Assembly (NCBI GenBank): GCA_963833955.1
Contig: CAWHZY010000015.1
Location: 519,585-583,584 of the forward strand
Length of the DNA: 64,000 nt
Reading direction: 5' to 3'
Source of the DNA: Roseiarcus sp963833955
GTDB lineage: Bacteria > Pseudomonadota > Alphaproteobacteria > Rhizobiales > Beijerinckiaceae
The notes under the pieces are model-generated. The model searched no databases, had not been told where the DNA came from, and saw only the letters and a program-made list of their open reading frames with translations. Within the stretch, counting starts at the first letter, position 1, and each line of letters opens with the position of its first letter. A program made the translations under genes and the position numbers. Shown here one piece after another: positions 1-8,508 of the stretch.

Positions 1-182
1 TGGGCGCGGAACCAGCTCGGATCGAAGAAGGCGTTCGGGCGGTAGCCGCGGCTCTCGCCGATCAGCGCGTAATGCAGCGGCGCGAACGGCGCCGCGAGGT
101 GGCCGAGCAGGCGCCGCCGTGCGTAGAGGCGCGCCCAGAACGCTCGCCGGCTCCTCTCCGGAAGGCCAGTTGGAAGACCCAT
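1..182 (-). CDS. Partial polysaccharide/glycosyltransferase-associated protein (5' end only)
   Basis: Sixty codons are visible from an ATG at 182-180, and the gene leaves the window at its left edge. The peptide contains HYALIGESRGYRPN followed closely by AFFDPSWF. This layout (a His-Tyr helix, a Gly-Arg-Pro-Asn turn, then a Phe-Asp-Pro-x-Trp motif) recurs at the N-terminus of glycosyltransferase and capsule-biosynthesis proteins. That resemblance is from memory and rests on about 25 residues. There is no stop in the visible frame. The exact family cannot be decided from this fragment. Confidence 0.45.
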   Translation of the reverse strand, partial: MGLPTGLPERSRRAFWARLYARRRLLGHLAAPFAPLHYALIGESRGYRPNAFFDPSWFRA

Positions 183-235
183 GTCAGGCCTATAGTTTCG
201 GCCGGGCGGCCGGGCAACCGGAGGCGCGGCCCTCG

Positions 236-958
236 CTAGCCGGATTGGGTCGGACCGAACATTGTTTCGAACGCCGCCCGCATCGCTGCGTTCGCTTGCG
301 TCATGGTCGCGGGGCGGCCGAGGTCGGCGAGACTGGTGACGCCATAGTGCGCTTCGGCGATTCCGCACGGGACGATGCCGGAAAAATGGGTGAGATCGGG
401 ATCGACGTTGAGCGCGACGCCGTGCAGCGTCACCCAGCGCCGCACGCGCACCCCGATGGCGGCGATCTTGTCCTCGGCCGTTTCGCCCAGCGGCGAGGCC
501 GGCTTGTCGGGCCGCACGACCCAAACGCCGACCCGCCTCTCGCGCGTCCCGGCGACGACATCGAAAGCCTTAAGCGCCTCGATCAGCCAATGTTCGAGCG
601 AGGCCACATAGGCGCGCACGTCGGGCCGGCGGCGCTTGAGGTCGAGCATGACGTAAGCGACCCGCTGCCCGGGGCCGTGGTAGGTGAATTGGCCGCCGCG
701 TCCGGCGCGATGGACCGGAAAACGGGCTTCGACGAGGTCGCTCTCCTTCGCGCTCGTACCTGCGGTGTAGAGCGGCGGATGCTCGAGGAGCCAGACACGT
801 TCGGGCGCGTCTCCGCGCGCGATCGCGTCGGCGCGCGCTTCCATCTCCGCCACGGCGTCGACGTATTGCGTCAGTCCGGGGGTGACGACCCATTCGACCG
901 GCGGCGCATCATGAGGGGCGAACAACGACGCGGGCGGCGCAAGGCGCGAATTGAACAC
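236..958 (-). CDS. lipB: Octanoyltransferase LipB
   Basis: This enzyme transfers octanoate from octanoyl-ACP to lipoyl domains in the cytoplasm, the first step of lipoate assembly. The 240-residue length is normal for the family. The signature RGGQFTYHGPGQ lies at residues 87-98. The catalytic pair is visible as Lys164 (in EDKIAAIGV) and Cys198 (in IVPCGI), with the 34-residue spacing expected of the family. The stretch WVTLHGVALNVDPDL at 175-189 also fits. It is transcribed away from the outer-membrane gene to its right and convergently with nothing visible. A large overlapping ORF on the other strand is a codon-bias shadow. Confidence 0.96.
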   Translation of the reverse strand: MFNSRLAPPASLFAPHDAPPVEWVVTPGLTQYVDAVAEMEARADAIARGDAPERVWLLEHPPLYTAGTSAKESDLVEARFPVHRAGRGGQFTYHGPGQRVAYVMLDLKRRRPDVRAYVASLEHWLIEALKAFDVVAGTRERRVGVWVVRPDKPASPLGETAEDKIAAIGVRVRRWVTLHGVALNVDPDLTHFSGIVPCGIAEAHYGVTSLADLGRPATMTQANAAMRAAFETMFGPTQSG

Positions 959-1229
959 GCGGCTGTGTATCAGAGCGGATAGCTCAACGCGAGCGCGGAT
1001 GAAGCCCCGACGGCCGGCTCAATCAAGCCGGACCGATTTCCCTAGACAGGTCGGTCGGGGGTCGACGGCCCGAGTTGTCCGTATGTGCAGATCACTCACA
1101 ACCTGTTGCGTGTGTTAGGTTTTTTCCGCTCACAGCGCTGATTTACCCTTGACGCAATGGAAAAGTTGCCGCTTCTTTTCCATGTTGTTTCTGAGTCCTT
1201 GTCGGACTGCGTAGTTCGCGTTGGGGGGC

Positions 1230-2075
1230 ATGGTCTTGACCCGCGCCGGCCCGAGCCGTTGGTGGGCTGCCGCTGGCGCGCTGGCATTCATCGCCGGCGC
1301 GTCGACGAACGCATTCGGCGGCGCCTGGACCATGCCGCAAGGAACCGGCCAGGTCATCGAAACCCTTTACGGCTGGACTGGATTTGGGCCGCCCTGGGGC
1401 GGAAATCCCCCGGCAAGCCAAAGCCGCTTCGACGCGCAGACCTATGTTCAATACGGTCTCACAGACTCGCTCACCGCTTTTGGCGAGACGGCCTTCGAAC
1501 ATTATGCGATCGGCGAGCCCACGCCAAACACCTATAACGGCCTCGACTATTCCGGCTTGGGCTTAAGACAGAAGCTGTGGTCGACCGGCGAATGGGTGTT
1601 CTCGGGCGAGGCGACCGCGTTCATTCCGGGAGCGCATGATTCGCACGCGCCGGCCCAGGAGGGGAACACCGGGTGGGCAGGCGAAGCGCGCCTCAACGCT
1701 GGCCGCAATTTCACGCTGGCTTCAATCCCGGGCCTCGGTTGGTTTCCCGGCATCGGCTCCGTCCCCGGCTTCATGGACGCCGAGATCGCCTATCGCTTGC
1801 GAACCGAGGGCCCGCCAGACGAATGGCACGGGGATCTCACGGTCGGATTCAAGTTCACGCCCAGGATCATGCTGATGCTGCAGGACTTCACCACCGTGTC
1901 GATGTCGACGAACAATCGGACGTTCCCGGCGTGGCGCCAATCGGTGGCCGAGGCGAGCGTCGTCTACGCGCTCAACGACAAATGGTCGCTGCAGGTTGGC
2001 GTGTTCTCGACCGTTTGGACGGTCAGGACCAACACCGAGCATGGCGTCGCGGTCGCCGTGTGGCGCAATTTCTGA
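1230..2075 (+). CDS. Secreted outer-membrane beta-barrel protein of unknown function
   Basis: The 281-residue product starts at ATG 1230; a TTG at 1221 in the same frame is possible. A signal peptide is visible, with a hydrophobic core ending near STNAFGGAW. The mature part alternates hydrophobic and polar residues and is rich in Tyr, Trp and Gly. The chain ends in AVWRNF with a C-terminal Phe, the usual sorting signature of outer-membrane barrels. It resembles the loosely defined transporter or MetA-type outer-membrane proteins of alphaproteobacteria. No ligand can be inferred. It stands alone between lipB and the sugar ABC operon. Confidence 0.7.
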   Translation: MVLTRAGPSRWWAAAGALAFIAGASTNAFGGAWTMPQGTGQVIETLYGWTGFGPPWGGNPPASQSRFDAQTYVQYGLTDSLTAFGETAFEHYAIGEPTPNTYNGLDYSGLGLRQKLWSTGEWVFSGEATAFIPGAHDSHAPAQEGNTGWAGEARLNAGRNFTLASIPGLGWFPGIGSVPGFMDAEIAYRLRTEGPPDEWHGDLTVGFKFTPRIMLMLQDFTTVSMSTNNRTFPAWRQSVAEASVVYALNDKWSLQVGVFSTVWTVRTNTEHGVAVAVWRNF

Positions 2076-2202
2076 GCGCGCAGTCATAGGATCAGCCGAC
2101 CGACAGGCAGAGCGCTGCGGCGTTTGTCCCGCTGCAATCAACGTCCTGGTCGGCGGCCGTTTCTGACCGAACCGGCGCTTTCGAGGTTGGATAAGCCGTT
2201 GC

Positions 2203-2230
2203 TTGACAACCCCCGCCGACGGGATAATAG
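2203..2230 (+). promoter_or_regulatory. Candidate sigma-70 promoter of the sugar ABC operon
   Basis: A perfect TTGACA lies at 2203-2208. It is followed by an AT-rich -10 region GGATAATAG at 2222-2230, read best as TAATAG after 16 bases. A perfect palindrome TTTAATTAAA at 2240-2249 sits just downstream and is a plausible repressor operator. The site is about 130 bases ahead of the binding-protein start. The assignment is by consensus only. Confidence 0.5.
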
Positions 2231-2359
2231 TAACTTGGCTTTAATTAAACGCGATCGGCGAAGCGGTTGCCGCGCCGGGTGGATTTACCGCCTTCTCACC
2301 CGCGCTCGCTCGACTGCCGTCAAAAAATTCGCGACGCCAAATTCAAGGAGGAAACAGCA

Positions 2360-3664
2360 ATGCCAACGCCCATGGACCGCCTTACGCGACGCAATTTTCT
2401 GCGCTCGACCGCATTCGTCGGCGCGGGAGCGGCGACGACCGCCATCGGCCTCACCCCCGCCCACGCGGCGCCCGCCGAAATCCAGTATTTCTACCGCGCC
2501 GCATGGCCGACGTCGGAGATCTACGCCAACTGGCTCATCGACGAGTGGAACAAGAAGAACGGCGACCGCATCCACGTGACGGGCGCCAGCGTCGACGGCG
2601 AGACGTACAAGACCAAGCAAACGATCGAGATCAGCTCGAGCGACCCGCCAGACATCTTCTATTCGTGGGAAGGCGGCCGGGCCGGCGAGATCGTCAAGGC
2701 CGGCTTCGCCGCCGATCTCACCGACTATTACAAGAAATACGGCTGGGACAAATCGCTGAACACCGCGAGCGTGTCGCTCGCGAAGTTCAACGGCAAGCCC
2801 TACTTCGTTCCGACTGAGCTCGGCGCCTCGGTCGTCTGGTATCGCAAAGACCTGCACGACAAGCTCGGCCTCACCGTCCCCACGACCTGGGACGAGATGA
2901 TGGCCAACGCGGCCAAGGCCAAGGCGGCCGGCATTGCGCCTTTCATGCTGTCCAACCAGAAGAAGTGGCCGGCGCAGTTCATGTGGTCGGCGATGATGGT
3001 CAACAAATACGGCCTCGACGCCTATCAGGGCCTGATCGACAACAAGATCCCCTGGACCGACCCGCGCGCCGTCGACATCACCGCGATGATGAAGAAGCTC
3101 GCCGACGACGGCATGTTCATCGAGAACTTCAATTCGATCGACTTCGCCCCGGCGCAGGTCCCCTGGGCGCAGGGCAAGGCGCTCTACTGGTACAAGGGGT
3201 CGTTCATTCTCGGCAGCTTCCGCGGAGACAAGGCGCAGTGCTGCGCCGAGCCGATCGATTGGTTCCCCTTCCCGGCGATGGGCGACAAAAAGCCGGTCAT
3301 GTCGATCTATGACGAGGACACCGTAATGATCCATGCGGCGAGCAAGAACAAGGACGCCGCGGCGGAGTTCGTGAACTGGATGGTCTCTCCGGAAGCCTCG
3401 GCCAAGAAGCTCGAGATCGACAAGCCCTATGCCTCGAACGCCTCGACCGATCTCTCCCACCTGTCGCCGATGGAGCAGCGTTTGGGCAAGGCCATGTCCG
3501 ACGCCGGCTCCTACACCTTCATGCACGTCGACCACGGAACGCCGCCCGCCATTTCGGACCGCTTCCTCGACGGCCTCCAGGGCGTGCTCGCGGGAGCGAT
3601 ATCGCCCGAAGAGGCTATGGAGGCGACGGAGACCGAGGCTCAGCGCGTGCGGGGCAAGATCTAG
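2360..3664 (+). CDS. Sugar ABC transporter substrate-binding protein, Tat-exported
   Basis: This is the periplasmic solute receptor of a CUT1-type carbohydrate importer, 434 residues long. The start is ATG 2360, because a strong ribosome site (AAGGAGGAAA, 2345-2354) lies just ahead of it; the frame is open further upstream. The N-terminus carries a twin-arginine signal (LTRRNFLRS, then a hydrophobic run ending at PAHAAP), so the protein is probably exported folded. Family 1 solute-binding features follow, such as YRAAWPTSEIYANWL and ELGASVVWYRKDL. It is the first gene of a four-gene transporter. An intercistronic hairpin separates it from the permeases, a common arrangement that lets the receptor outnumber them. 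Confidence 0.92.
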   Translation: MPTPMDRLTRRNFLRSTAFVGAGAATTAIGLTPAHAAPAEIQYFYRAAWPTSEIYANWLIDEWNKKNGDRIHVTGASVDGETYKTKQTIEISSSDPPDIFYSWEGGRAGEIVKAGFAADLTDYYKKYGWDKSLNTASVSLAKFNGKPYFVPTELGASVVWYRKDLHDKLGLTVPTTWDEMMANAAKAKAAGIAPFMLSNQKKWPAQFMWSAMMVNKYGLDAYQGLIDNKIPWTDPRAVDITAMMKKLADDGMFIENFNSIDFAPAQVPWAQGKALYWYKGSFILGSFRGDKAQCCAEPIDWFPFPAMGDKKPVMSIYDEDTVMIHAASKNKDAAAEFVNWMVSPEASAKKLEIDKPYASNASTDLSHLSPMEQRLGKAMSDAGSYTFMHVDHGTPPAISDRFLDGLQGVLAGAISPEEAMEATETEAQRVRGKI

Positions 3665-3693
3665 GCGGCGCGCTCGGAGTTCCAGAATTCTGA

Positions 3694-3730
3694 ACACGCT
3701 TGGCCGGAGCCGGATGGCTCCGGAGCGTGT
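3694..3730 (+). terminator. Intercistronic hairpin between binding protein and permease genes
   Basis: Two nested inverted repeats are visible: ACACGCT (3694-3700) with AGCGTGT (3724-3730), and CGGAGCC (3705-3711) with GGCTCCG (3716-3722) around a GGAT loop. No U-tract follows, so it is more likely a 3'-end stabiliser or attenuator than a full terminator. Confidence 0.6.
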
Positions 3731-3835
3731 CAAGGCGCGATCCCCTCATGAGAGGGCGCGCTTGAGAAGATCTGCAGCGGAAAGCGAGGATGGCCTGTTT
3801 GCAAGCCGTCCACGCTTCCCGACGGGGGCATCGCA

Positions 3836-4759
3836 ATGACTTCGCGAATGAGCGACGAACGAACATCCTTCGTCGCCTTTGCGCGCCAGCACGTCTTTGT
3901 CACAATTTTCGGACTGGTGCTGCCGGTCGTCCTTTTCCTCTGCTTTATCGGCTATCCGATCCTCTACACGATCTATCTGAGCTTTTTTGAATGGAACGGC
4001 ATGACGCCGGTCAAGAAGTTCGTCGGGTTCGCGAATTATTCCTACATGCTCGGCGATAAATATTTCTACATCTCGCTTGAAAACAATCTGAAGTGGCTCG
4101 CGGTTTCGCTGGCCTTCCCGGTCGTTCTCGGATTTCTCATTGCCTACGCGATGCGCGCGCGCGCGGTCTATTTCCCAACCCTTCTGCGGACCGCCATATT
4201 CTTTCCGGTGACGATGTCGCTCGTTGCCGTGGGATTGATGTTTCTTCTGATCCTGAACCCGATTTTTGGCGCATTCGACAGCGTTCTGCGCGCTCTCGGC
4301 CTTGGGTTTCTGGTCCGTGAGTGGTTCGGCGACTATCGCATCGCCATCTACACGCTCGCGGTCGTGGGCGGGTGGGCGTTCACCGGACTGCCGATGATCT
4401 TTTATTTCGCCGGAATCGGCGACGTGCCCAAGGAGACGTTCGACGCGGCGAGGATCGAGGGCGCGGGACACATGCGCATGATGCTGCGCGTCGCCTTGCC
4501 GCAGCTTCGCCCGGTGACGGCCGTGGTCGTGATGCTGACCCTTTTCGAGTCGTTGAAGGCGTTCGACCTCATCGCGGTGATGACCAAGGGAGCGCCATTC
4601 GGGCGCACCAACGTTCTGGGCTACCTCGTCTATCTCGAGAGCTTCTGGAACTCCCGGTTCGGCTATGGCGCGACGGTCAGCGTCGCCATCCTCGTGCTGT
4701 CGATCGCCGTCGCGGCTTTGCTTCTCGGTAAGCTGTTCAAGGGCGCCTTCGATGTCTAG
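3836..4759 (+). CDS. Sugar ABC transporter permease (MalF/UgpA type)
   Basis: This 307-residue inner-membrane permease forms half of the sugar channel. About six hydrophobic segments are visible, beginning with FGLVLPVVLFLCFIGYPILY. The conserved EAA loop occurs near residues 200-225 (PKETFDAARIEGAGHMRMMLRVALPQ), which contacts the ATPase. The ATG at 3836 has only a weak GGGGGC ribosome site, and a second in-frame ATG lies at 3848. Its stop overlaps the next permease start by eight bases, indicating translational coupling. Confidence 0.92.
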   Translation: MTSRMSDERTSFVAFARQHVFVTIFGLVLPVVLFLCFIGYPILYTIYLSFFEWNGMTPVKKFVGFANYSYMLGDKYFYISLENNLKWLAVSLAFPVVLGFLIAYAMRARAVYFPTLLRTAIFFPVTMSLVAVGLMFLLILNPIFGAFDSVLRALGLGFLVREWFGDYRIAIYTLAVVGGWAFTGLPMIFYFAGIGDVPKETFDAARIEGAGHMRMMLRVALPQLRPVTAVVVMLTLFESLKAFDLIAVMTKGAPFGRTNVLGYLVYLESFWNSRFGYGATVSVAILVLSIAVAALLLGKLFKGAFDV

Positions 4760-5627
4760 TGCCGCGCTACCGGTCCATTCGGGACGCACGCTCGTCCGCC
4801 TTCGCTATGCGGCGCCGAAGATATTCGCGACGTTCCTGGCGCTCCTGCTGGCGGCCGTCTGGATTGGCCCGCTGGCGCTCATGGTGATCACGTCGATCAA
4901 GCCCAACAAAGAGTTCCTCAACGGACCTTTTGCGCTGCCGATCGCGCCGACGCTCGAGCCTTATGTGAAGGTTTGGCAGGGGCTGCATTTTGGCGTGCTC
5001 ATGCAAAACAGCCTGCTCTACGCCGTCCTCGGCTCGGCGCTGGCGGTCGGACTCGCGCTTGTGCCGGCGTTCGCGCTGAGCCGGTTCGAGCCGCCGGGCA
5101 AGCGCTACATATTCGCCTTGCTGCTGACGGGGCTGATGCTGCCGCAGCAGACGGTTCTCATTCCTCTCTACGACATCCTGCGTTGGCTGCATCTGTTCGA
5201 CACCCGCATTGGCCTGATCATCGTTCATGGCGTTTACGGCATGCCTTCGCAGATTCTGATCCTGCGCGGCTTCATGACCACCATTCCCCGCGACATCGAG
5301 AAGGCGGCGCAGATCGAGGGCGCGACGGACTTCCAGATCTTCACCAAGGTGATCCTGCCGCTCGCGGTTCCGGGCATCGTCGTCGGCTACACGCTGAGCT
5401 TCATCGCGATCTGGAAGGAGTTCGTGTTCGCCCTCGTGTTCCTCAATAGCGAGTTGATCTTTCCCGTCACGGTCGGCATGCTCAAACTCAACAGCGACCG
5501 CTACATTTCGGCGTTCAATCTGCCCTCGGCCGGCCTGGTCATCTCTCAGATCCCAATCGTGATCCTGTTCATTTTCGCCTACCGATGGATTTCCAGCGGC
5601 AATTTTGTCGGCTCGGTGAAGGGTTGA
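4752..5627 (+). CDS. Sugar ABC transporter permease (MalG/UgpE type)
   Basis: This is the second permease subunit, 291 residues. The frame is open upstream, but ATG 4752 is chosen because it sits inside the last codons of the previous permease (GATGTCTAG), the usual operon overlap. Hydrophobic segments begin with LALLLAAVWIGPLALMVIT. The EAA motif is present as PRDIEKAAQIEGATDFQIF. The chain ends in a typical MalG-like tail (RWISSGNFVGSVKG). With the upstream permease it makes the heterodimeric channel driven by the adjacent ATPase. Confidence 0.93.
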   Translation: MSSAALPVHSGRTLVRLRYAAPKIFATFLALLLAAVWIGPLALMVITSIKPNKEFLNGPFALPIAPTLEPYVKVWQGLHFGVLMQNSLLYAVLGSALAVGLALVPAFALSRFEPPGKRYIFALLLTGLMLPQQTVLIPLYDILRWLHLFDTRIGLIIVHGVYGMPSQILILRGFMTTIPRDIEKAAQIEGATDFQIFTKVILPLAVPGIVVGYTLSFIAIWKEFVFALVFLNSELIFPVTVGMLKLNSDRYISAFNLPSAGLVISQIPIVILFIFAYRWISSGNFVGSVKG

Positions 5628-5649
5628 GGCGGCAGGAAAGGCGCGGCTC

Positions 5650-6750
5650 GTGTCCAACGTTTCCCTCATCGATATCGAGAAGCGCTTCGGCGCGCATGTC
5701 GTGGTCCCGCGGCTCAATCTCGAAATAGCGGATGGCTCGTTTGTGGTGCTCGTCGGTCCGTCCGGATGCGGCAAGACGACCACCCTCAACATGATCGCGG
5801 GGCTCGAGACCATTTCGGCCGGTCAATTGCTGATTGGCGGGCGCGAGGTGACCGACGTGCCGCCGAAAGCCCGCGACATCGCGATGGTCTTCCAGTCCTA
5901 TGCGCTGTTTCCTCATATGACGGTGTTCGAGAACATCGCCTTCGGCATGAGGATCAGGCGCCAGGGAAGAAGCGAAATTGACATGCAGGTCCGCAGCGTC
6001 GCCGATCGGCTGCGAATCGACTCGCTGCTCGACCGGCTGCCGAAGGCCCTTTCGGGCGGACAGCGGCAACGCGTTGCGCTTGCTCGCGCGCTTGTGCGGC
6101 GCCCCGGCGTCTTCCTCATGGACGAGCCGCTGTCGAACCTTGACGCCAAGCTGCGTATCGAAGCGCGAAGCTTCCTGACCAAGATGCACCAGGAAATCGG
6201 CGTGACGACCGTCTATGTCACGCACGACCAGTCCGAAGCGATGACCATGGGCGACACTGTGGTCGTCATGAAAGACGGTGTTGTTCAGCAGGCGGCTTCC
6301 CCGCTCGAGGTTTACAACAAGCCCGCCAATACCTTTGTCGCCGGCTTCATCGGCTCGCCGGCGATGAATTTCCTGGAACTCGCGATCGACGGCCCGAAAT
6401 TGATCGATCCAGACAACGGCTTTGCGATCGCGATTCCGGACCGGCTGCGCGGAGCCTTGGGCGGATATCAAAAGGCCAAGGTGGTGCTCGGCTTGCGACC
6501 CGAAGCGTTGCGTCCAGTTCCCCGGAATATGGACGCGCGCGACGCCCCTCTTCTTTTCGTCGATGTCCTCCAGCACCTCGGGCACGAGACTTTGCTCGAC
6601 GCTTCGAGTGGACCGCACCGGATTGTCGCGAGAGTGAGCGCATCAGATGATTCGCGCATCGGCGAAAAAAGACCTTTCCTTCTCGACCCGGAGCACATGC
6701 ATCTCTTCAATTCCGAGACGGGCGCGAATTTGTCGGTGGGGCCCGGCTGA
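5650..6750 (+). CDS. Sugar ABC transporter ATP-binding protein (UgpC/MalK type)
   Basis: This 366-residue cytoplasmic ATPase powers the two permeases. The start is GTG 5650. Walker A is GPSGCGKTT, the Q-loop region is VFQSYALFPHM, the signature is LSGGQRQRVALARAL and Walker B is VFLMDEPLSNLD. A switch His follows in VYVTHDQSEA. After about residue 240 the chain continues into a C-terminal regulatory domain of the OB/TOBE type. The gene completes the operon beginning at 2360. The transported sugar cannot be read from the sequence; homologues carry alpha-glucosides or glycerol-3-phosphate. Confidence 0.94.
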   Translation: MSNVSLIDIEKRFGAHVVVPRLNLEIADGSFVVLVGPSGCGKTTTLNMIAGLETISAGQLLIGGREVTDVPPKARDIAMVFQSYALFPHMTVFENIAFGMRIRRQGRSEIDMQVRSVADRLRIDSLLDRLPKALSGGQRQRVALARALVRRPGVFLMDEPLSNLDAKLRIEARSFLTKMHQEIGVTTVYVTHDQSEAMTMGDTVVVMKDGVVQQAASPLEVYNKPANTFVAGFIGSPAMNFLELAIDGPKLIDPDNGFAIAIPDRLRGALGGYQKAKVVLGLRPEALRPVPRNMDARDAPLLFVDVLQHLGHETLLDASSGPHRIVARVSASDDSRIGEKRPFLLDPEHMHLFNSETGANLSVGPG

Positions 6751-6767
6751 AAGAGCGCGCCCTTAGC

Positions 6768-7940
6768 TCAAGCGCTCTTTTCGAACAGCTCGCGTCCGAT
6801 CAGCATACGGCGGATTTCACTCGTCCCAGCGCCGATCTCGTAAAGCTTGGCGTCGCGCAGCAGGCGCCCGAGCGGATAGTCGTTGGTGTAGCCGCTGCCG
6901 CCCAAGGTTTGGATCGCATCGAGCGCGACCTGGGTCGCGCGCTCGGCGGCATAGAGGATCGCGCCCGCCGCGTCCTCGCGGGTCGTCTGGCCGCGGTCGC
7001 AGGCTTTGGCGACGGCGTAGACGTAAGCTTTCGCCGCATTCATCGTGACATACATATCGGCGAGCTTGCCCTGCACCAGCTGGAACGTCCCGATCGCCTG
7101 GCCGAACTGCTTGCGTTCATGGACATAAGGAAGGACGACGTCGAGCGCCGCCTGCATGAGGCCGAGCGGCCCGGCAGCCAGCACCACGCGCTCATAGTCG
7201 AGGCCGCTCATCAGCACGTTGACGCCCTTGCCGACCTTGCCCAGCACGTTCTCCGCCGGCACTTCGCAGTCGGTGAAGATGAGCTCGGCGGTGTCGGAGC
7301 CGCGCATGCCGAGCTTGTCGAGCTTCATCCCCTGCGAAAAGCCCTTCATGCCGCGCTCGACGATGAAGGCGGTGATGCCGCGCGAGCCGGCGGCAAGATC
7401 GGTCTTGGCGTAGATGACGAAGGTCTCGGCGACGGGGCCGTTGGTGATCCACATTTTCGAGCCATTGAGCACGAAGCGGTCGCCTTTGCGGGTCGCGCGC
7501 GTGGTCATCGACACCACGTCGGAGCCCGCATTCGGCTCCGACATCGCAAGCGCCCCAACGTGCTCGCCGGAAATGAGCTTGGGGAGATAGCGGGCCTTCT
7601 GCTCGTCATTGCCGTTGCGCACGATCTGGTTGACGCACAGGTTCGAATGCGCCCCGTACGACAGCCCGACCGATCCCGAGGCGCGCGACACTTCCTCCAT
7701 CGCCACGCAATGCGCGAGATAGCCCAAGCCCAGGCCGCCATATTCCTCCGGCGCGGTAACCCCGTGCAGGCCGAGCTCCCCCATCCTCGGCCACAGGTCG
7801 CGCGGAAACGCGTTGTCGCGGTCGATTTGCGCGGCGCGCGGTGCGATCTCGTTCTCGGCGAAGATCCGGGCGCTGTCACGGATCATCGAGGCGCTCTCGC
7901 CGAGATCAAAGTCGAAGGGACGAGGCGTGTTGGGGATCAT
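6768..7940 (-). CDS. ivd: Isovaleryl-CoA dehydrogenase
   Basis: This FAD flavoprotein oxidises isovaleryl-CoA to 3-methylcrotonyl-CoA in leucine breakdown. The start is set at ATG 7940 (MIPNTPRPFDF), giving 390 residues, the usual size; the frame is open upstream but that stretch is not family-like. Acyl-CoA dehydrogenase motifs include LAMSEPNAGSDV (131-142) and WITNGP (164-169). The diagnostic catalytic Glu250 lies in SGLDYERVVLAAGP, the alternative position used by isovaleryl-CoA dehydrogenases. No methylcrotonyl-CoA carboxylase, hydratase or lyase genes of the leucine pathway are adjacent, so this gene stands alone here. Confidence 0.9.
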   Translation of the reverse strand: MIPNTPRPFDFDLGESASMIRDSARIFAENEIAPRAAQIDRDNAFPRDLWPRMGELGLHGVTAPEEYGGLGLGYLAHCVAMEEVSRASGSVGLSYGAHSNLCVNQIVRNGNDEQKARYLPKLISGEHVGALAMSEPNAGSDVVSMTTRATRKGDRFVLNGSKMWITNGPVAETFVIYAKTDLAAGSRGITAFIVERGMKGFSQGMKLDKLGMRGSDTAELIFTDCEVPAENVLGKVGKGVNVLMSGLDYERVVLAAGPLGLMQAALDVVLPYVHERKQFGQAIGTFQLVQGKLADMYVTMNAAKAYVYAVAKACDRGQTTREDAAGAILYAAERATQVALDAIQTLGGSGYTNDYPLGRLLRDAKLYEIGAGTSEIRRMLIGRELFEKSA

Positions 7941-8386
7941 GGACGAGGCGCCGGAAGGAAAGCTGAGGAAACGACCTTGTGCGCGATCGGCGATGCTGTC
8001 CAGCCTTTCGCCGCAATGCGAGCGAAGGCCTTGGCGCGGGTCGCGATTTACGAGTCCGAATCGAGACTTTTCAAAGGGATGCGGCGCCATTAACGATCCA
8101 TCCTCTCTCGCAAGAGCGAGCGTCCTTGCGCCGGGACAAAGCCTTCAGTCGGGTTGGCGACAACGTTCGCTGATATACTAATATTGTATGTAAAATTATC
8201 TCTATAGCTATCAATGGGCGGGCGGAGCGCTCAGGGTTCGCGCTGGTCTCCAAACGGGCAGCATGCGCCGGTCGGAAGCGCGCTCGGCTCGCGGCCGGCG
8301 GCGCATTGGAAACGCCGACGCCTCGCTACGCTGTGACCTCAAGACCGGCCGTCTTGCTCACGCAGGGCCAAGCCGGTCGCAAGCCT
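7941..8386. other. Non-coding interval upstream of ivd
   Basis: No convincing gene is present. An AT-rich patch stands out from its GC-rich surroundings and contains a near-palindrome ATAC-N7-GTAT at 8175-8189, a possible operator. It is about 235 bases from the ivd start, so a link to ivd is only a guess. The right end runs into a dispersed repeat. Confidence 0.4.
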
Positions 8387-8505
8387 CATACCAAGACGCG
8401 ATGATCGGAACCGATCATCGCCTTATGGCCGAAGCGCGAATGCGCGCCCGCGCCGTTGCGCGGGTTTAAGCGCGATGCGTCGCGCTCAAATAGAATGGGT
8501 ATAAG
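8387..8505 (+). repeat. Dispersed palindromic element, copy A (full length)
   Basis: This is a full copy of a roughly 118-base element found five times in the window. Modules in order are ATACCAAGA at the left end, the palindrome CGATGATCGG-AA-CCGATCATCG (first base lost here), GCGCGAATGCGCGC, the hairpin CCGCGC-CGTT-GCGCGG, a second hairpin TTAAGCGCGA/TCGCGCTCAA, and GGGTATAAG at the right end. The ends CTCATACC and CTTATACC form an imperfect terminal inverted repeat. It abuts the 3' end of the Tyr-Arg-Gly-Gly gene at 8509. Confidence 0.85.
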
Positions 8506-8508
8506 AGC

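Noticed and set aside
2285..3733. A 482-codon frame antisense to the sugar-binding protein
   Set aside because: The binding protein has a ribosome site, Tat signal and operon context; this frame has none of these.
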